Shown: positions 31,944 through 43,455 of the stretch, piece by piece
How positions within the stretch are numbered: position 1 is the first letter of the stretch
Layout: each line of letters opens with the position of its first letter
DNA from: Muscardinus avellanarius
Taxonomy: Eukaryota; Chordata; Mammalia; Rodentia; Gliridae
NCBI GenBank assembly: GCA_963383645.1
Contig: OY726561.1
Coordinates: 139,457,965 to 139,521,964, forward strand
Direction of reading: 5' to 3'
DNA: 64,000 nt
Made by a program: the position numbers and the translations under genes
Notes under the pieces: model-generated
What the model was told of the DNA's origin: nothing
Database searches by the model: none
What the model saw: only the letters and a program-made list of their open reading frames with translations

Positions 31944-32183
31944 GCAAAGCGTCCTGTGTTCGCTGTTTCCATGGCAGCTAAGTGAGGGGCTGGGACGACC
32001 CTCTGCTCTTCAAGCTGTATTTTGGGGTTCTCTGCAGTATTGATTGGTGTCCCTTTTGCATGGCTTTTCTGCCTGGCTTTGCAGCATTTGGGGGCAGGAT
32101 GCTGGGGCCAGAGCAGTTTGTCTGAGGCTTCTTTGCTTAGCTGGCTGGCGCCTCTGCTCCCTTGCTCTTTCTCGGGCTTCGGT

Positions 32184-32326
32184 GTAGCGTGGTGTGCTAG
32201 TTCCCAGAGGAGGGGGTGGATGGGTCTGTCTGCTGTGTCGCAGCACACGTGAGAATCCCCGTTAGTGCTAGCCCGGGTTCACGGCTGGCAGGAAGCCCAG
32301 CGCCATCCCTCCTCCTGGGCTCTCAT
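32184..32326 (+). repeat. Duplicated block, copy 1
   Basis: About 143 bp, similar along its length to 33506-33646. Shared runs include GGTGTGCTAGTTCCCAGAGG and CCCCGTTAGTGCTAGCCC. Not a SINE I recognise. Lies just beyond the WDR82 poly(A) signal. Confidence 0.85.
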
Positions 32327-32499
32327 AGCCGGCCCCTTACAGCAGAGCGAGTGGTGTGTTTCACCAAATCCCAGTCAAACATTGTGCAGACAACACTCTA
32401 TGTCGGTCTGGAAACTGAGGCCCGGCAATTTTGGACTGCCCGAGGGCAGCCGCGGGCACATCAGCAGCAGGCGGGCCTACAGGTCACTGGCACTTTTGT

Positions 32500-32690
32500 G
32501 TGTGTGTGTGTGTGGAACTGGGGTGGAACCCAGAAGTGCTCTGCCCCTGAATTACACTCCAGCCCTACTTCATTTTTATTTTAAATCGGCTCTCACTCCA
32601 TTGGTAAGGCTAGCCACAAACCTGCGGTTGTCTCAACCTCCCAAGTACTTGGGATCCTAAATGTGTGCCGCCACGCCGGGCTTGCTTTTT
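32500..32690 (-). mobile_element. Old B1-dID SINE with (TG)n
   Basis: TG tract at 32496-32513, GGAACTGGGGTGGAACCC, and an old B1 half ending TGTGTGCCGCCACGCCGGGC. Confidence 0.7.
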
Positions 32691-33505
32691 CTCTTCTAAA
32701 CAATTCCCTTTTGGCTTGTTGCTCAAACTGAAAGGTTGAGGAGTAGGACTGGAATCTGCGCCTGCAGACGCGCCGCTCGCTGCAGCTCTGCTTCCGTGGC
32801 GGAGGGACTTTTAAGAAGGGAATGAGCCAGCTTTTACTGCCCGCCGTGGCTTTTCAGGGTGGAAATCCACATTAGGAGTAACAGTTCAGAGAGAGAGCCT
32901 TGGCACGGTGGACTAACAAGGGAAGCTCCGTGACTCCGTGTAACTAGAGAATGACGTGCCCGCAGCAGGAGTGTGACTCGTACCTGGTTCCTATCTGTCG
33001 GAGCTGAGGCACCGTGTCCTACGCACGCCACCTCACGGGCTCCGGCTGGGGTCCTGTGGAGAGTGGCTCCTGAGTCGGAGGGGAGAGGAGACTAGGTCTG
33101 GACGCCTCAGGTGCTGGGACGAGGGACACTGAGACCAGCACTGGGGGTTCGCTGCTGGGCCAGAGGTGCTCCCGCCTGTGTATGCAGCGGCGACACTGCA
33201 CTGCTCAAACACCAGCCAGTGGGGTATTTTTTTAAAAAATTATTACCTGTTAAGAGTTATAATTATTGCTTATTAAGGGTAATTTGGAAGTTTTAAAAAG
33301 AATCAGTTTGCCACCCAAATGCTACCACTGTTAATCTCTCCATGTTAAATGTTCTAGCCATTTCTGTGCATAGATTTTTGGTGTGTTTACATAGTTGTTA
33401 TTCTGTATATACAATTTGTGTCTTTTTGTACTTAACATATAAACATTTTTCCATGTTACCGGTCTTAAAGAGAATTTTATGGCTGTAGCCTCTTCCATTG
33501 TGTCT
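32691..33505. other. Unique sequence between the two duplicated blocks
   Basis: Non-repeat DNA. 33230-33480 is AT-rich. No coding frame recognised. Confidence 0.4.
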
Positions 33506-33646
33506 GTAGTGTGGTGTGCTAGTTCCCAGAGGAAGGGGTGGATGGGTTTATCTGCTGTCTCGTGACACGCGGGGCTCCCCGTTAGTGCTAGCCCAGGTTC
33601 ACATGCTGGCAGGAAGCCCAGCGCCATCCCTCCTCCCAGGCTCTCA
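33506..33646 (+). repeat. Duplicated block, copy 2
   Basis: Direct-orientation partner of 32184-32326. The long run GGCAGGAAGCCCAGCGCCATCCCTCCTCC (33608-33636) is shared exactly with copy 1, while the middle differs by scattered substitutions. Confidence 0.85.
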
Positions 33647-34470
33647 GCAGCTAGTGGATCAGGAGTGAGTGGCTGCGGAAGGCAGACCCAGGCGGCCAGC
33701 CCTGGCCTCTGAGGCGCCTCACCACACCTGGCAGAAGGTCCAGCCGGTGCCTGGTACCTGCCTGGCTGTTGTACTAGTTCCTGGAGCTGCTGCGTGTCTG
33801 AATCAGAGCAGATAAGCTCCTTGGGCCTGCCGTCTCTGGCTGGCTTTGATTCCCTCCTGACGGGCGCAGCACAGCGCCCAGGCTGTGGGGTGCCAGCTGG
33901 CTTGCAACAAGCGGCAGGGACGGGGAGGGCTGTGCTGAGTAAGGAGATGGGCCAGCGCCTCGCCAAGCGCCTCCGCCTGAGGGGAGGCCTGGAGAGGAAC
34001 AGTGGGACCACCTGAAGTTGGACGGTTTCCTGTCTTCCCTGAGGAGTGGACAGCAGAGGGGACGTGACAGCATCTGCGAGCTCTAGCGGGGCTTCCTGGC
34101 CACAGTTCAGGACTGAGCGACCGGGGAGAGACTCCTCATTTGTAACCTGAAGTCAGAAAGCTAAGTCACAGCGGTAGTCCTGCAGTTCAGCAGGTGGTGG
34201 TGAGCGCCTAGGTGAGCACAGCCCTGTGGGGAATACAAGGCCTAGCCCCATCAGCTCGAAAGAGGTGAGGCTGGGTGAAGAGGCTGCCCCGGCTCAGCCA
34301 GCCCTGCTCACAGCTGGTGAGGGGCGCTGCTCACAGGGGTGCAGTCCCTGGGCTCCCGGGCTGCAGAGGAAGTTGTCCTGAGGGTGCAGAAGCTTGCGAG
34401 GGGGCTCGGGCCCGTCCCCGGAAAGTGTCCTGACTCCTAGCTGTCCACACGGTGTGCAGGCCAGAGGCTT
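33647..34470. other. Unique sequence at the convergent gene ends
   Basis: GC-moderate, SINE-free. Several open frames exist on both strands, but none is conserved or spliced in a way I recognise. Confidence 0.4.
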
Positions 34471-34485
34471 TTCCGCATACAAACG

Positions 34486-34491
34486 TTTATT
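34486..34491 (-). terminator. PPM1M: PPM1M poly(A) signal
   Basis: TTTATT on the plus strand is AATAAA on the minus strand, about 710 bases after the PPM1M stop codon. Cleavage would fall near 34,470. Confidence 0.65.
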
Positions 34492-34769
34492 AACAGGTGA
34501 TGGGGAGCCAACAGCAGGGGTGGTGTTGAGGTGAGACGGGTGCAGGGCCAGGCCAGGAGAGTGCTGGCCCTCCCCAGCCAGCCCCGGGCCTGTGCCTGCA
34601 GTAGCAGAGAGCAGGGCAGGCCCCAGTGCTGTCTTGAGCACGGTGTCCAGCAGCTGTGAGGCCGCCCTAATGGGCTTTGGGAGCTGCCAGAGGGATGCCG
34701 GGTACACGGGGCCCGGGGCCTGGGTCCAAACAGCCTACTGCTGCTCGTGCCAACTGGCTGACGCCCTGT

Positions 34770-34945
34770 ATCTGTGTGTGGTAGTAGGCACTGGGGATGG
34801 GACCCATGGGCATCCTACCTCAGCTGCACCCCCAGCCCTACTTTTTTATTGAGACAGGGTCTCTTAGTTGCTGGGGCTGGCTGCAAACCTGCGATCCCCT
34901 TGTCTCAGCCTTCCAAATACTGGGATTACACCACGCCGGCATGGT
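34770..34945 (-). mobile_element. SINE in the PPM1M 3' UTR
   Basis: Shortened copy (GGCACTGGGGATGGGACCC to CTGGGATTACACCACGCCGGC) on the same strand as the gene, so the mature PPM1M mRNA carries it in sense orientation. Confidence 0.7.
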
Positions 34946-35199
34946 GTCCATTTCTGAGAACACTGGGCCCTCGAGGATCCTGACGAGCCTCACAGTGGCC
35001 TCCTAAGCTGGCAGGTGCCTTTACCCCAGGGATGCCAGCACAGAAGGCAAGGCCTGGCACGCCGGGTTCTCCACACCCTTGCTCCCTGACTCCTTGGGAT
35101 AACTGCTCCGAGTCCCGGGCTTGGCTGGGGCCTGCAGGGCTCTGGGAGCAATACTGGGCTGCACCAGCCTTCAAGTGGTGGCGATGCAGCGTGGGGGCC

Positions 35200-36861
35200 T
35201 CAGCAGCCGCTGTCCCCTTGGCTCTGGGGGAGCAGGGGAATCACGAACACAGAGACATCGTCGTAGGACACCTGCCCTTCCCCTGAGGGGCTGTCCTTCC
35301 CCTGTGTGCTCTGCACCAGCATCTGGGCCAACTCTGAGAACCTGTGAAGACCTGCAGATGGACATCGGCGCGAAGGGACAAGGCCCGCCCTCCAGGACAG
35401 CTCCCCGCGCAGCTGAGCCCCGGGACTCCAAGTCAGGACAGCGAGGGCCGTGCGAGCAACAAGCCCAGCAGGGCCACAAGATGGACCAAGGGTTGCTGGG
35501 ACCCACAATTGCCCCTTGTCCCGATCCTGCCCTGATTGAGGTTCACTGCCAGTCCCGCCCTCTCAGCGGTGACACCAAACCATGCCCAGGTGGGTCCCAG
35601 CAACCCCATACCTGTGGGGATCCTCTGGGTGCCCCAGGAGGAAGCCCCGCACCAGCCGCGCCACCTGCTCATTGGACAGGACATCCCAGAGCCCATCAGT
35701 TGCCATGACAACCACATCTTCCTCCTGCAGCCCCATCTGGTCCATATCCAGCACAGTTACCTGCAGGTTAAGCCTGAGAGTCCTTGAGTGTTCTCCCAGG
35801 TTCACTGCCTCCTTGTATGGGCAGGTGGGAGCTGGGGGGACTTAGCTCCCTCACCTGTGGGACCGCGAGCAGGAAGGGCTTGAGAGGGATGTTTGTGTCC
35901 AGGACTCTCAGTTGATGGTCTCCCAGCCCCCGGGAGACGGCCAGCGTGCCCAGCAGCCGCGCCTGAGGGGAGGCAGGCATGAGGAGAGGCCCCATCTAAT
36001 GCTCAAGTGCCGGCCTGGCCGCCGAGCCCTCGGGATCCCTGGGCTGAGGGGGAAGTGTGACCAGGGGGCAGGTGGGCGCCCGGCACTGGCCACAGGTGCC
36101 AGGGGAGCGGGACTCTTGAAGGGGGCTGGGCACTGACCTGCCTGCCCTGTCCGTGGATCAGTGGGTACTTGAGGTCTGCCTTTCCCACGCGTTTGTAGCC
36201 CCTACCAAGAGCAGACAGCATCAGCTGCGCCCTGCGCCTCCCGACCCAGGCCCAGCCACCACACCCTCAGTGCCAAGGCTGCCCCAGACCACCGTCCACT
36301 CACCAGCCGCTCATGTGGTGGTCCCTGAACAAGACCTTCTGCCCCAGGTCATCCCCCTTCAGCCGCCGCGGGAACTCCAGTCGGGTGAACTCACCACCCA
36401 GAAGCTGGGGGTAGACAAAGGCCTGGGGCGGCCGCGCGGGTCACCATCCCTCCAGTGGCTGCCTGGCCCTGATCCTGCAGGAGTCAGGGACCCGCAGCCC
36501 GCCCCTCAGAGCGCCTACCAGCTGCTGGATTCGCTGCCGCTCTGTCTCGGGGGTGAACTCGGAGCTCAGTGGCCGGATCTCATTTCTTCGCACCAAGATG
36601 GCCCTGGGCCGGGTTAAGGGGAGAACTCCATCAGGTGACTCCTCCCTCACCAAGGCCGCCCTCCTGCAGCCACCAGGAGCCAGCTGAGGCCCCTGCCAGC
36701 CCTGGCCTGCACCGTCCACTCCAACACTTGGCATATGCCAGGTAAAAATGCAACGGTCAGTCAAACCCGGTGAGCGTGTGTGCCTGGGCGCACAGCAGAC
36801 TGGACCTGGGCATCCTACCTGTCTACCTCGGAGCTACACCGCCAGCCCTTCTTTTATTTTT

Positions 36862-36915
<54 letters not shown>

Positions 36916-38016
36916 ATGCTGGGGAATGAACCCAGGGGCATTCTACTTTCTAACTACACCCCAGCCCAATTTTCTCTATTTTGAAACAGAGTCTCAGTAA
37001 GTTCCTGAGGGCCTCACTAAGTAGCTGAAGTCAGCCATGAACCTGCGATCCTCCTGTCTCAGCCTCTCAAGTACTGGGATTACAAGCGTGCACCACCATG
37101 CCCGGCTTCTCCCAGCCTTTTTAAAATTTAAATTTAATTATTTTTTATTTTTAGTAGTACTGGGTATGGAACCCAGGGGCATTCTACCTTCAAGCTATAC
37201 TCCCAGCCCTATTTTTTTTTTTTTTTATTTTTATTTTTTGGTGGTACTGGGGTTCCTGGAAGCCCTTCTACCTCCAGGCTACACTCCCAGACCTATTTTA
37301 TATTTTTGAAACAGGGTCTCTTAGGCCAGCGCGGCTGGCTTCGAACCTGCGCGATCCTCCTGTCTCTGCCTCCCAAGCGCGGGGATTACAAGCGTGCGCC
37401 ACCACGCCTGGCTGATTATTCTTTATTTTGAAACAGGGTCTCACTGAGTTGCGAAGGGTCTCACCAAGTAGCTGAGGGTGTCCGCGAACCGCGATCTTCC
37501 AGTCTCAGCCTCCCAAGTGCTGGGATTACAAGCCTGCGCCACTGTGCACATTCGGCATGTTTTTTTTTTTTTTTGAAACAGTTCCACAGAGTTGCTGAGG
37601 GTCCCTAATTGCTGATTCTAATCTTGAACCTGTAGTCCTCCTGTCTCCCAAATATTACCACCACACTAGCCCAACCCTCCCGTGGTAACCTCCCCTGCGT
37701 GCCTCCCGCATGCCCCACGGCTGCCCACCCTCCGGGGCTCGCTCACCTACTGTCTCCAGCATTGGCCACGTACAGCTTTCCCTGCAGGGACACAGCCACC
37801 AGCGCTGTGCAGCCGCCCGCCTGGCCGGAGGCCTCCAGCTCCCGCCCGATCACCTCATCCTGGAGCAAAGCAAGGCCCTCAGTCCCCAGCTCTACTGCCC
37901 CAGGCCAGCAGTGGCTCCTGAATCCCTGTGCTTAGGAGCTTCAGATAAGGGAAGTGCTACTTGAAACAGGAAGAGGAAGAGAAACCAGCCAGCGCACCCA
38001 GGAGCGGAGAGCAGCA

Positions 38017-38051
<35 letters not shown>

Positions 38052-39576
38052 TTTTCACTGAAAGCCCTGGCCCCAGTGTGTGTGTGTGTGTGTGTTGCAC
38101 TGAAAGCCCCAGCCCCAGCAGACTGGGCCAAGGACAGACTGACACAACCAGCCCATCACCGCGCAGAGGGTGCTGGGATGCTCGCTCCTCAGGCCCCAGC
38201 CCAAGCCTGCCGTCCCGAGGTGGACTCACGCACTCCTGGAAGGCGCTCTCCAGGGCCCCAATCACCAGGTCTTCCGCCCTGATGCCCTTCTCCTCCACAA
38301 ACTGGGGGTCGCTGGGGCAGACACAGCGGCCGCTGAGGTGCAGGGGGGGCTGGGGGGCCACCATGCCCTCCACCACGGCCTCCAGCTGCCGGCGCAGGCA
38401 GGAGTGCAGGGTGTTGGCAGCCAGGATGGCAGCCGCGGGGCCGCCGTGGCCGTCGAACAGTGCCCAGTAGTGCCCCGTCAGGAACTGCAGGGGAGACCCC
38501 GTCAGGCTCTGCCCGCTCTCCGCGCGGCTGTCGGGGTCCAGGCTGCACTCACCTCTTGTGAGCCCAGGGCCAGCCACTCCTCCTCCATCCCAAACTCACA
38601 CCTCCGGATGCACAGCTTCCCGCAGGCAGCCTGATCCTCGTTGAACTCGGACTTCTCTGCGTTGATGACCCTGGACCAGGGGATGGCCGTGACTGGAGCA
38701 CACCGACGGTTCCTGGTGCTGTCCTGGGTTGCACCACTGCCGGGTCCTGGCTGCTCAGTGTCCACGTGGTGAGGGTACACGCCGGGGCCCTCTGCTGACT
38801 TGGGCTGGGGGTCAGGGGCCCAACTCCCTACCCCCACCACCACCACCACCACCCCCACCCCACCACACCCCACACCCCCCCACACACACACACCCCTCCG
38901 CTCAGCTGGCCAAGCACCGCTTCCACCCAGCACAGGCCCAGGCGGGAGGGAGATGCTTCAGCTACGCCCAGACCCCAAACGCTGGGACTGTACAGCTTCT
39001 CAGCTCCATTCTGAAGTGCAGGTACAAATCCCAGAACCCTGGGGCTCCACGGCACCCCGCCCTCATCTTTGGGGTACAGGTCTAAGTCTCAGAACCCTGG
39101 GCCTCCACAGCCTCCCGCCCTCATCTTTGGGGTGCAGGTCTAAGTCTCAGAACCCTGGGGATCCACGGCCCCCCACCCTTGTCTTTGGGGTGCAGGTCTA
39201 AGTCTCAGAACCCTGGGGCTCCACGGCCCCCCACCCTCATCTTTGGGGTGCAGGTCTAAGTCTCAGAACCCTGGGGCGCCACAGCCTCCCGGCCTCCTCT
39301 TTGGGTGCAGGTCTAGGTCCCAGCGCGCTGGGCCCCCAGCCCCGGGCAGCCTCCGCGGGCGGGCACTCACTCGGCGTAGCCGGCGTTCCAGGGCAGCGTG
39401 TGGCCCCGTGCGGGGCAGCGCACGGGCCGGGCGGCGTCGGCCCCGGGGCCGGAGCCCGCGCCCCGTAGGAAGCGGGGCCGCCGGTAGGGCACGGGGCTGG
39501 CGCGGGGCCCGGGCGGCAGGGGCGCGGGCAGCGGACCCCCGGGCAGGAAGCGGCGCCGGAACCAGCCGGCCGACAT
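35200..39576 (-). CDS. PPM1M: Protein phosphatase, Mg2+/Mn2+ dependent 1M (PP2C-eta)
   Basis: PP2C-family serine/threonine phosphatase. Coding exons in order of translation: 39371-39576, 38553-38670, 38230-38484, 37747-37859, 36519-36603, 36304-36422, 36138-36201, 35855-35962, 35612-35760, 35200-35341. They splice in phase (GT..AG) to 452 codons, close to the human length. PP2C motifs in order: FDGHGG at residues 118-123 (Asp119 binds metal), GDSR at 228-231, ATDGLWDVLSNEQ from 376 (Asp378), and YDDVSVFVI near the end (432-440). All catalytic acids are present, so the enzyme should be active. The N-terminus (MSAGWFRRRFLPGG, Pro/Arg-rich) is disordered-looking. The start ATG is at 39574-39576. 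Divergent from TWF2 and convergent with WDR82. Confidence 0.96.
36790..37555 (-). mobile_element. SINEs and (TG)n in PPM1M intron 4
   Basis: A copy (about 36790-37108) interrupted by a TG microsatellite (36866-36913). A second A copy (37145-37215 and 37414-37555) is split by a C copy (37225-37413, motif TTCCTGGAA at 37253-37261). All are in the sense direction of PPM1M. Confidence 0.8.
38016..38096. repeat. Paired (TG)n tracts in PPM1M intron 3
   Basis: Two TG runs (38019-38048 and 38078-38094). Each is followed by an ACTGAAAGCCC(T/C)(G/A)GCCCCAG sequence, so the TG-plus-flank unit of about 45 bp is itself duplicated. Confidence 0.85.
38828..38892. repeat. (CCA)n/(CA)n-rich low-complexity tract
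   Basis: CACCACCACCACC followed by ACCCC and CACACACA runs in PPM1M intron 1. It produces open frames of poly-Thr/Pro with no biological meaning. Confidence 0.85.
39010..39345. repeat. 58-bp minisatellite in PPM1M intron 1
   Basis: About 5.5 direct copies of a 58-bp unit. Anchors TCTAAGTCTCAGAACCCTGG start at 39081, 39139, 39197 and 39255, with variant copies at 39023 and 39312. The spacing is 58 bp (57 for the last). It ends about 25 bases before the exon 1 donor at 39364-39370. Confidence 0.95.
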
Positions 39577-39680
39577 GGCGGGGCTGGGCTGGACTCCGGA
39601 GAAGGAAGCCACGGGGCGGGGCCGCAGCACAAACCAGCCCCCCCCCACCCAGCAGAGCCGTGGCCCGCCCCGGCACTTCT
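39330..39680 (-). promoter_or_regulatory. PPM1M: CpG-island promoter of PPM1M
   Basis: CpG-dense block covering PPM1M exon 1 and about 100 bp upstream, with GC boxes (GGGGCGGGG near 39614). No TATA box seen. A SINE (from about 39680) limits the upstream side. Confidence 0.7.
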
Positions 39681-39689
39681 GAAATGCCA

Positions 39690-40675
39690 ATGCTTGGGAG
39701 GCTGGGATAGCAGGATCGCGGGTTGGAGGCCAGCCTCTACAACTTGGCAGACCCTGGGTAATTTAGCAAGGCCCAGTCTCACAATAAAAAATTAAATTAA
39801 GAGCCGGGCATGGTGGTGCACGCTTGTAATCCCCGCGCTTGGGAGGCTGAGACAGGAGGATCGCGCAGGTTCGAAGCCAGCCTCAGCTACTTAGTGAGGC
39901 TCTCAGCAACTTAGTGAGACCCTGTTTCCAAATAAAATATTTTTTAAAAAACGGTCTGAGAATATAGCCCGGAGGTAGAAAGCCTCTGGGTTCCACCCCC
40001 AGTACCACCAAAAAATAAAAAATAAAAAAAAATAAATTAAGCCGGGCGTGGTGGCGCATGCTTATAATCCCAGCATTTGGGAGGCTGAGACCCAAGGAGG
40101 TTTGGGGTTCTAGAACAGCCTCAGCTACTACTTAGTGAGGCCCTTTGCAACTCAATGAGACTCTGTTTCAAACTAAAGAAAAAATAGGGCTGGAGTGTAG
40201 CTCAGTAGTAGAATGCTCCTGGGTTCCATCCACAGGACCCCTCCCTCCCAAAAAATATAATGCCCCCGCAGGATTGGAGGGTGAGGCCACACTTGCTCTG
40301 TGCCAGCCTCGGAGAGGGGAAAGGCCGTCCTCCCCCAGGGGCCAGGCGCTGTCCTCAAGCCTCCTCCTGCAGAGGACGTCATGCCAGGGAGACGGGCACC
40401 GTGTCCTCGGAGGTGTCACGCAGACACATTGAGAGGGGTTCCAGAGCCCTGTTCCTCTGCCCACGGATGGGCCTTGCCGGCGCCTCCCCGTCCGGAGATG
40501 GGCTGCTTGCCCAGGGCCATCTCCTGCATTCCTGTCACACCTGTCCACACGTTCCCTCTGGACAGACAGAGCGCATTCACTACAGTGTCAGGGACCCCTG
40601 GACAAGAGAAACCAGTGGTATGGGGGGCACTTGGGGTTGAACCCAGGGCGCTCTACCACTGAACTGCACCCCAGC

Positions 40676-40717
<42 letters not shown>

Positions 40718-41218
40718 GCACTGGGGATGGAACCCAGGAGCATTCTACCTCCGAGCTACACCCCAGCCCTATTTTTTATTCTTTATTTGGAAACAGGGTC
40801 TCACTGAGTTTCAAGGGGCCTCACTGAGTAGCTGAGGCTGTCCATGAACCACGATCCTCCCGTCTCAGCCTCCCGAATGCTGGGATGACAAGCGTGCCCA
40901 CCACGCCCGGCTCATTTCTTAAATTTGAAACATGTTCTTGCTGAATTGCCAAGGCTGGCTTCGAACGTCCATCCTCCCAAGGACTGGGATGACAGGCGTG
41001 TGCCACCATGCCCAGCTTGAACAAGAGGGGACCATGGCCCAGGACGTGGGCGACTGAGAGGAGGATCTCAGGCTCGAGGGCAGCCTCGCAACATAGCGAG
41101 ACGCCCAGCATCCTAGTGCAGAACCAAAAATAAAAACGGGCTGGGGTGCAGCTCAGAGGTAGAATGGCCCTGCACGACACAAAAAAAAGTAAGAAAGGAG
41201 GTTCCTGGGACTGACAGA
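39690..41218. mobile_element. SINE cluster upstream of PPM1M
   Basis: Plus-strand copies: partial 39690-39800, B 39803-40010, A 40039-40252. A minus-strand old dimer (40622-40675 and 40913-41018) is split by a TG tract (40678-40715) and an A copy (40716-40912). Plus-strand partial 41080-41175. 40253-40621 is unique. Confidence 0.7.
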
Positions 41219-41229
41219 GGAGAAAGGCT

Positions 41230-41337
41230 TTTTTTTTTTTTTTTCTGGTCTGAGGAACCCAGGGGGCATTCTAACTCCAAGCTACACCCTCAGCCCTGTT
41301 TTGTTTTTTTTGTTTTGTTTTGTTTTGTTTTGTTGTT

Positions 41338-41377
<40 letters not shown>

Positions 41378-41575
41378 TGGTACTGGGGATGGAACAGCCC
41401 AGAGGCTTTCTACCTCCAGGCTATACTCCCAGACCTATTTTATATTTTATTTGGAAACAGGGTCTCACTGAGTTGCAGAGGGCCTCACAAAGTAGCTGAG
41501 GCTGTCTGCGAACCATGATCCTCTTGTCTCAGCCTCCCGAATGCTGGGATTACAAGCGTGCTCCACCACACCCGG
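41230..41575 (-). mobile_element. SINE remnant, (TG)n and a mosaic B/A SINE
   Basis: The ID half of an A copy (41245-41300), a GTTTT run, a TG microsatellite (41341-41376), then a SINE whose ID half is B-type (GGCTTTCTACCTCCAGGC) and whose B1 half is A-type (GAGTTGCAGAGGGCC..GTCTGCGAACC). Confidence 0.75.
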
Positions 41576-41940
41576 CTTCCTAAGAACCTTTTTGCTGGGC
41601 TGGAGGGACTCTTGGCGGGGCGGGGCTGGCTGCTGGGAGGAGGTGGCTTTCTGAGCTGGCAGAGGAAGTGAAGGCCCAGCTCTTCACAGAGCCACGGCGG
41701 GGAGCACTGGGCTGGGAGGCCGGGGGCCTTTGAGCTGGCTTCCTGGAGGAGTAAAGAGGAAGAGTGTCTGCGTGCAGTGGGTCGAATCAGTTGCACCGTC
41801 ATAATGGAAACAGCGCAGCTGGGCCTCAAACACTTCCCCCCAGCCCTCCCAGCCCTCCCTTATCAAATGGAAAGAGGCAGTGGACAGGGAGTCGAAGCTG
41901 AGTGACAGAGGCGGGGCTGTAACGAGCCCGGCTTCCTGGC
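41576..41940. other. Unique sequence between PPM1M and TWF2
   Basis: GC-rich, SINE-free block. Could hold shared regulatory sequence of the divergent pair. No gene seen. Confidence 0.35.
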
Positions 41941-42385
41941 TTCCCTGCCATGGTGGGCACGCTCCTCATCCCAGTATTGGGGAGGCTGAGACAGGAGGAT
42001 CGTGGTTCATGGACAGCCTGAGCTACTTAGTGAGGCCCTCTGCAACTCAGTGAAACCCTGTTTCAAAATAAGTAATAAAAAATAAGGTTGGGGGTGTAGC
42101 CCAGAGGTAGAATACCCCTGGGTTCCATCCCCAGTTCTGCAAAATAAATAAATAAACCAATCAAAGTACTTGAGAGGCTGAGACAGGAAGAGCGCAGGTT
42201 TACAGCCAGCTTCAGCTGCTTAATGAGGCCCTCCACAACTTAGTGAGACCCTGTTTCAAAATAAAGAATAAAAAAAATAGGGCTATGGGTGTCGCTCAGG
42301 TGGAACGGCCCTCCCGTGGCGGCACACACCTGGAGGGTACAGAGGTGGAATGCCCCTGGGTTCCATCCCCACCACTGCAAAATAC
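41941..42385 (+). mobile_element. Two subfamily A SINEs
   Basis: Copies at 41950-42150 (AATAAATA tail) and 42160-42385. The second has its ID half partly duplicated around 42295-42365. Confidence 0.7.
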
Positions 42386-43239
42386 CAGAGGACCGATTCT
42401 AAATGGAAAAACAAAGCACACTCAGCCCGGCCTCAGAAATGCCCCGCCAGGCGGAAGCCACCCTTAGGCACCTCCACAGCTTGGGCAGCTGAGTGCCCCA
42501 GCCAGGGCCTGGCCCGGCTCCGCTGTTTTCAGAGCCCCGGGGCAGCTCCATCCTCGCGGTCCCTGGCAGCCGGTGCTGTCCCTCAGTGCTACCCAGGGCC
42601 CTCTGGCTCCCTCGGCTCCTCGACACCTGTTCTGGCCAGGAGCCCACGCCTATCTCTTCTGCTATGCCCCCCTTGTTTATTTTTTGGTGCTAGGGGTTGA
42701 ACCCAGGAGCACTCTACCATGGAGCCCTTTTAATTTTTGTCTAAGTTCCAGAGACTGACCTCAAGCTTGAGATCGTCCTGCCTCAGCCTCCTGCATAGCT
42801 GGAGATCCGGCTCGCATCACCCCGCCTGCCTCTCCTTCTGACTGAGAGCTGTGCTCGGAGTTCAGACGGCTTCGAGTTACAGTGTAACAGCACAGGGGGC
42901 TCTGTTCCTGGATTCAAACAGATACGTTTAGTCCTTGAATCCGGAAATTAAAGAACTGACAGGCAGCTTGGCTGCAGACCAGGCAAGTCTTTCTTACAAA
43001 GCAAGAAACAGAAAGAGAAGAGAAAACAGCATGCCAGAGAGGCACGCCGAGAGCTTGAAATGGACTCTCCCCTGCTCCGACCGGCCCTTAAGTACAATTT
43101 ATTATTGGCATGTTCTTATTGGCATTACCAAGACCATGGGCTGGCGACTCCTTTTCTCAGGCCGGTGGTGTTATGTTGTCTCTGGCCTGTCTTCCTTCAC
43201 CTCTGCTGTGGTGGTTGCCCATCAATGACTGTTTTTTGT
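42386..43239. other. Mostly unique sequence with one old SINE
   Basis: A diverged minus-strand SINE lies at 42675-42825. 42840-43235 is unique, with no coding signal recognised. It might be an old LTR or other repeat that I cannot name. Confidence 0.35.
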
Positions 43240-43455
43240 TTTTGTTGTGTTTTTTGCGGTACTGGAGATGGAACCCAGGGGCATTCTACCTCTGAGCTAT
43301 ACCCCAGCCCTATTTTGTATTCTTTATTTTGAAACAGGGTCTCACTGAGTTGCAAAGGGCCTCACTGAGTAGCTGAGGCTGGCCGTGAACCTGTGATCCT
43401 CCTGTCTCAGCCTCTCAAGTGCTGGGATGACAAGCGTGCCCGCCGCGCCCGGCTG
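43240..43455 (-). mobile_element. B1-dID SINE, subfamily A
   Basis: GCGGTACTGGAGATGGAACC to CGTGCCCGCCGCGCCCGGC. Nearly complete. Confidence 0.85.

Larger units (their letters stand above)
30740..31960 (+). other. WDR82: WDR82 3' UTR
   Basis: SINE-free sequence following the stop, ending at a consensus AATAAA at 31938-31943, so cleavage is expected near 31,960. It contains an inverted repeat and an AT microsatellite (separate entries). A longer 3' UTR using a later signal cannot be excluded, but I see no further AATAAA before 33,500. Confidence 0.6.

Noticed and set aside
39010..39345. CRISPR-like regular repeats
   Set aside because: The 58-bp copies are contiguous, with no unique spacers. 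It is a minisatellite in a mammalian intron.
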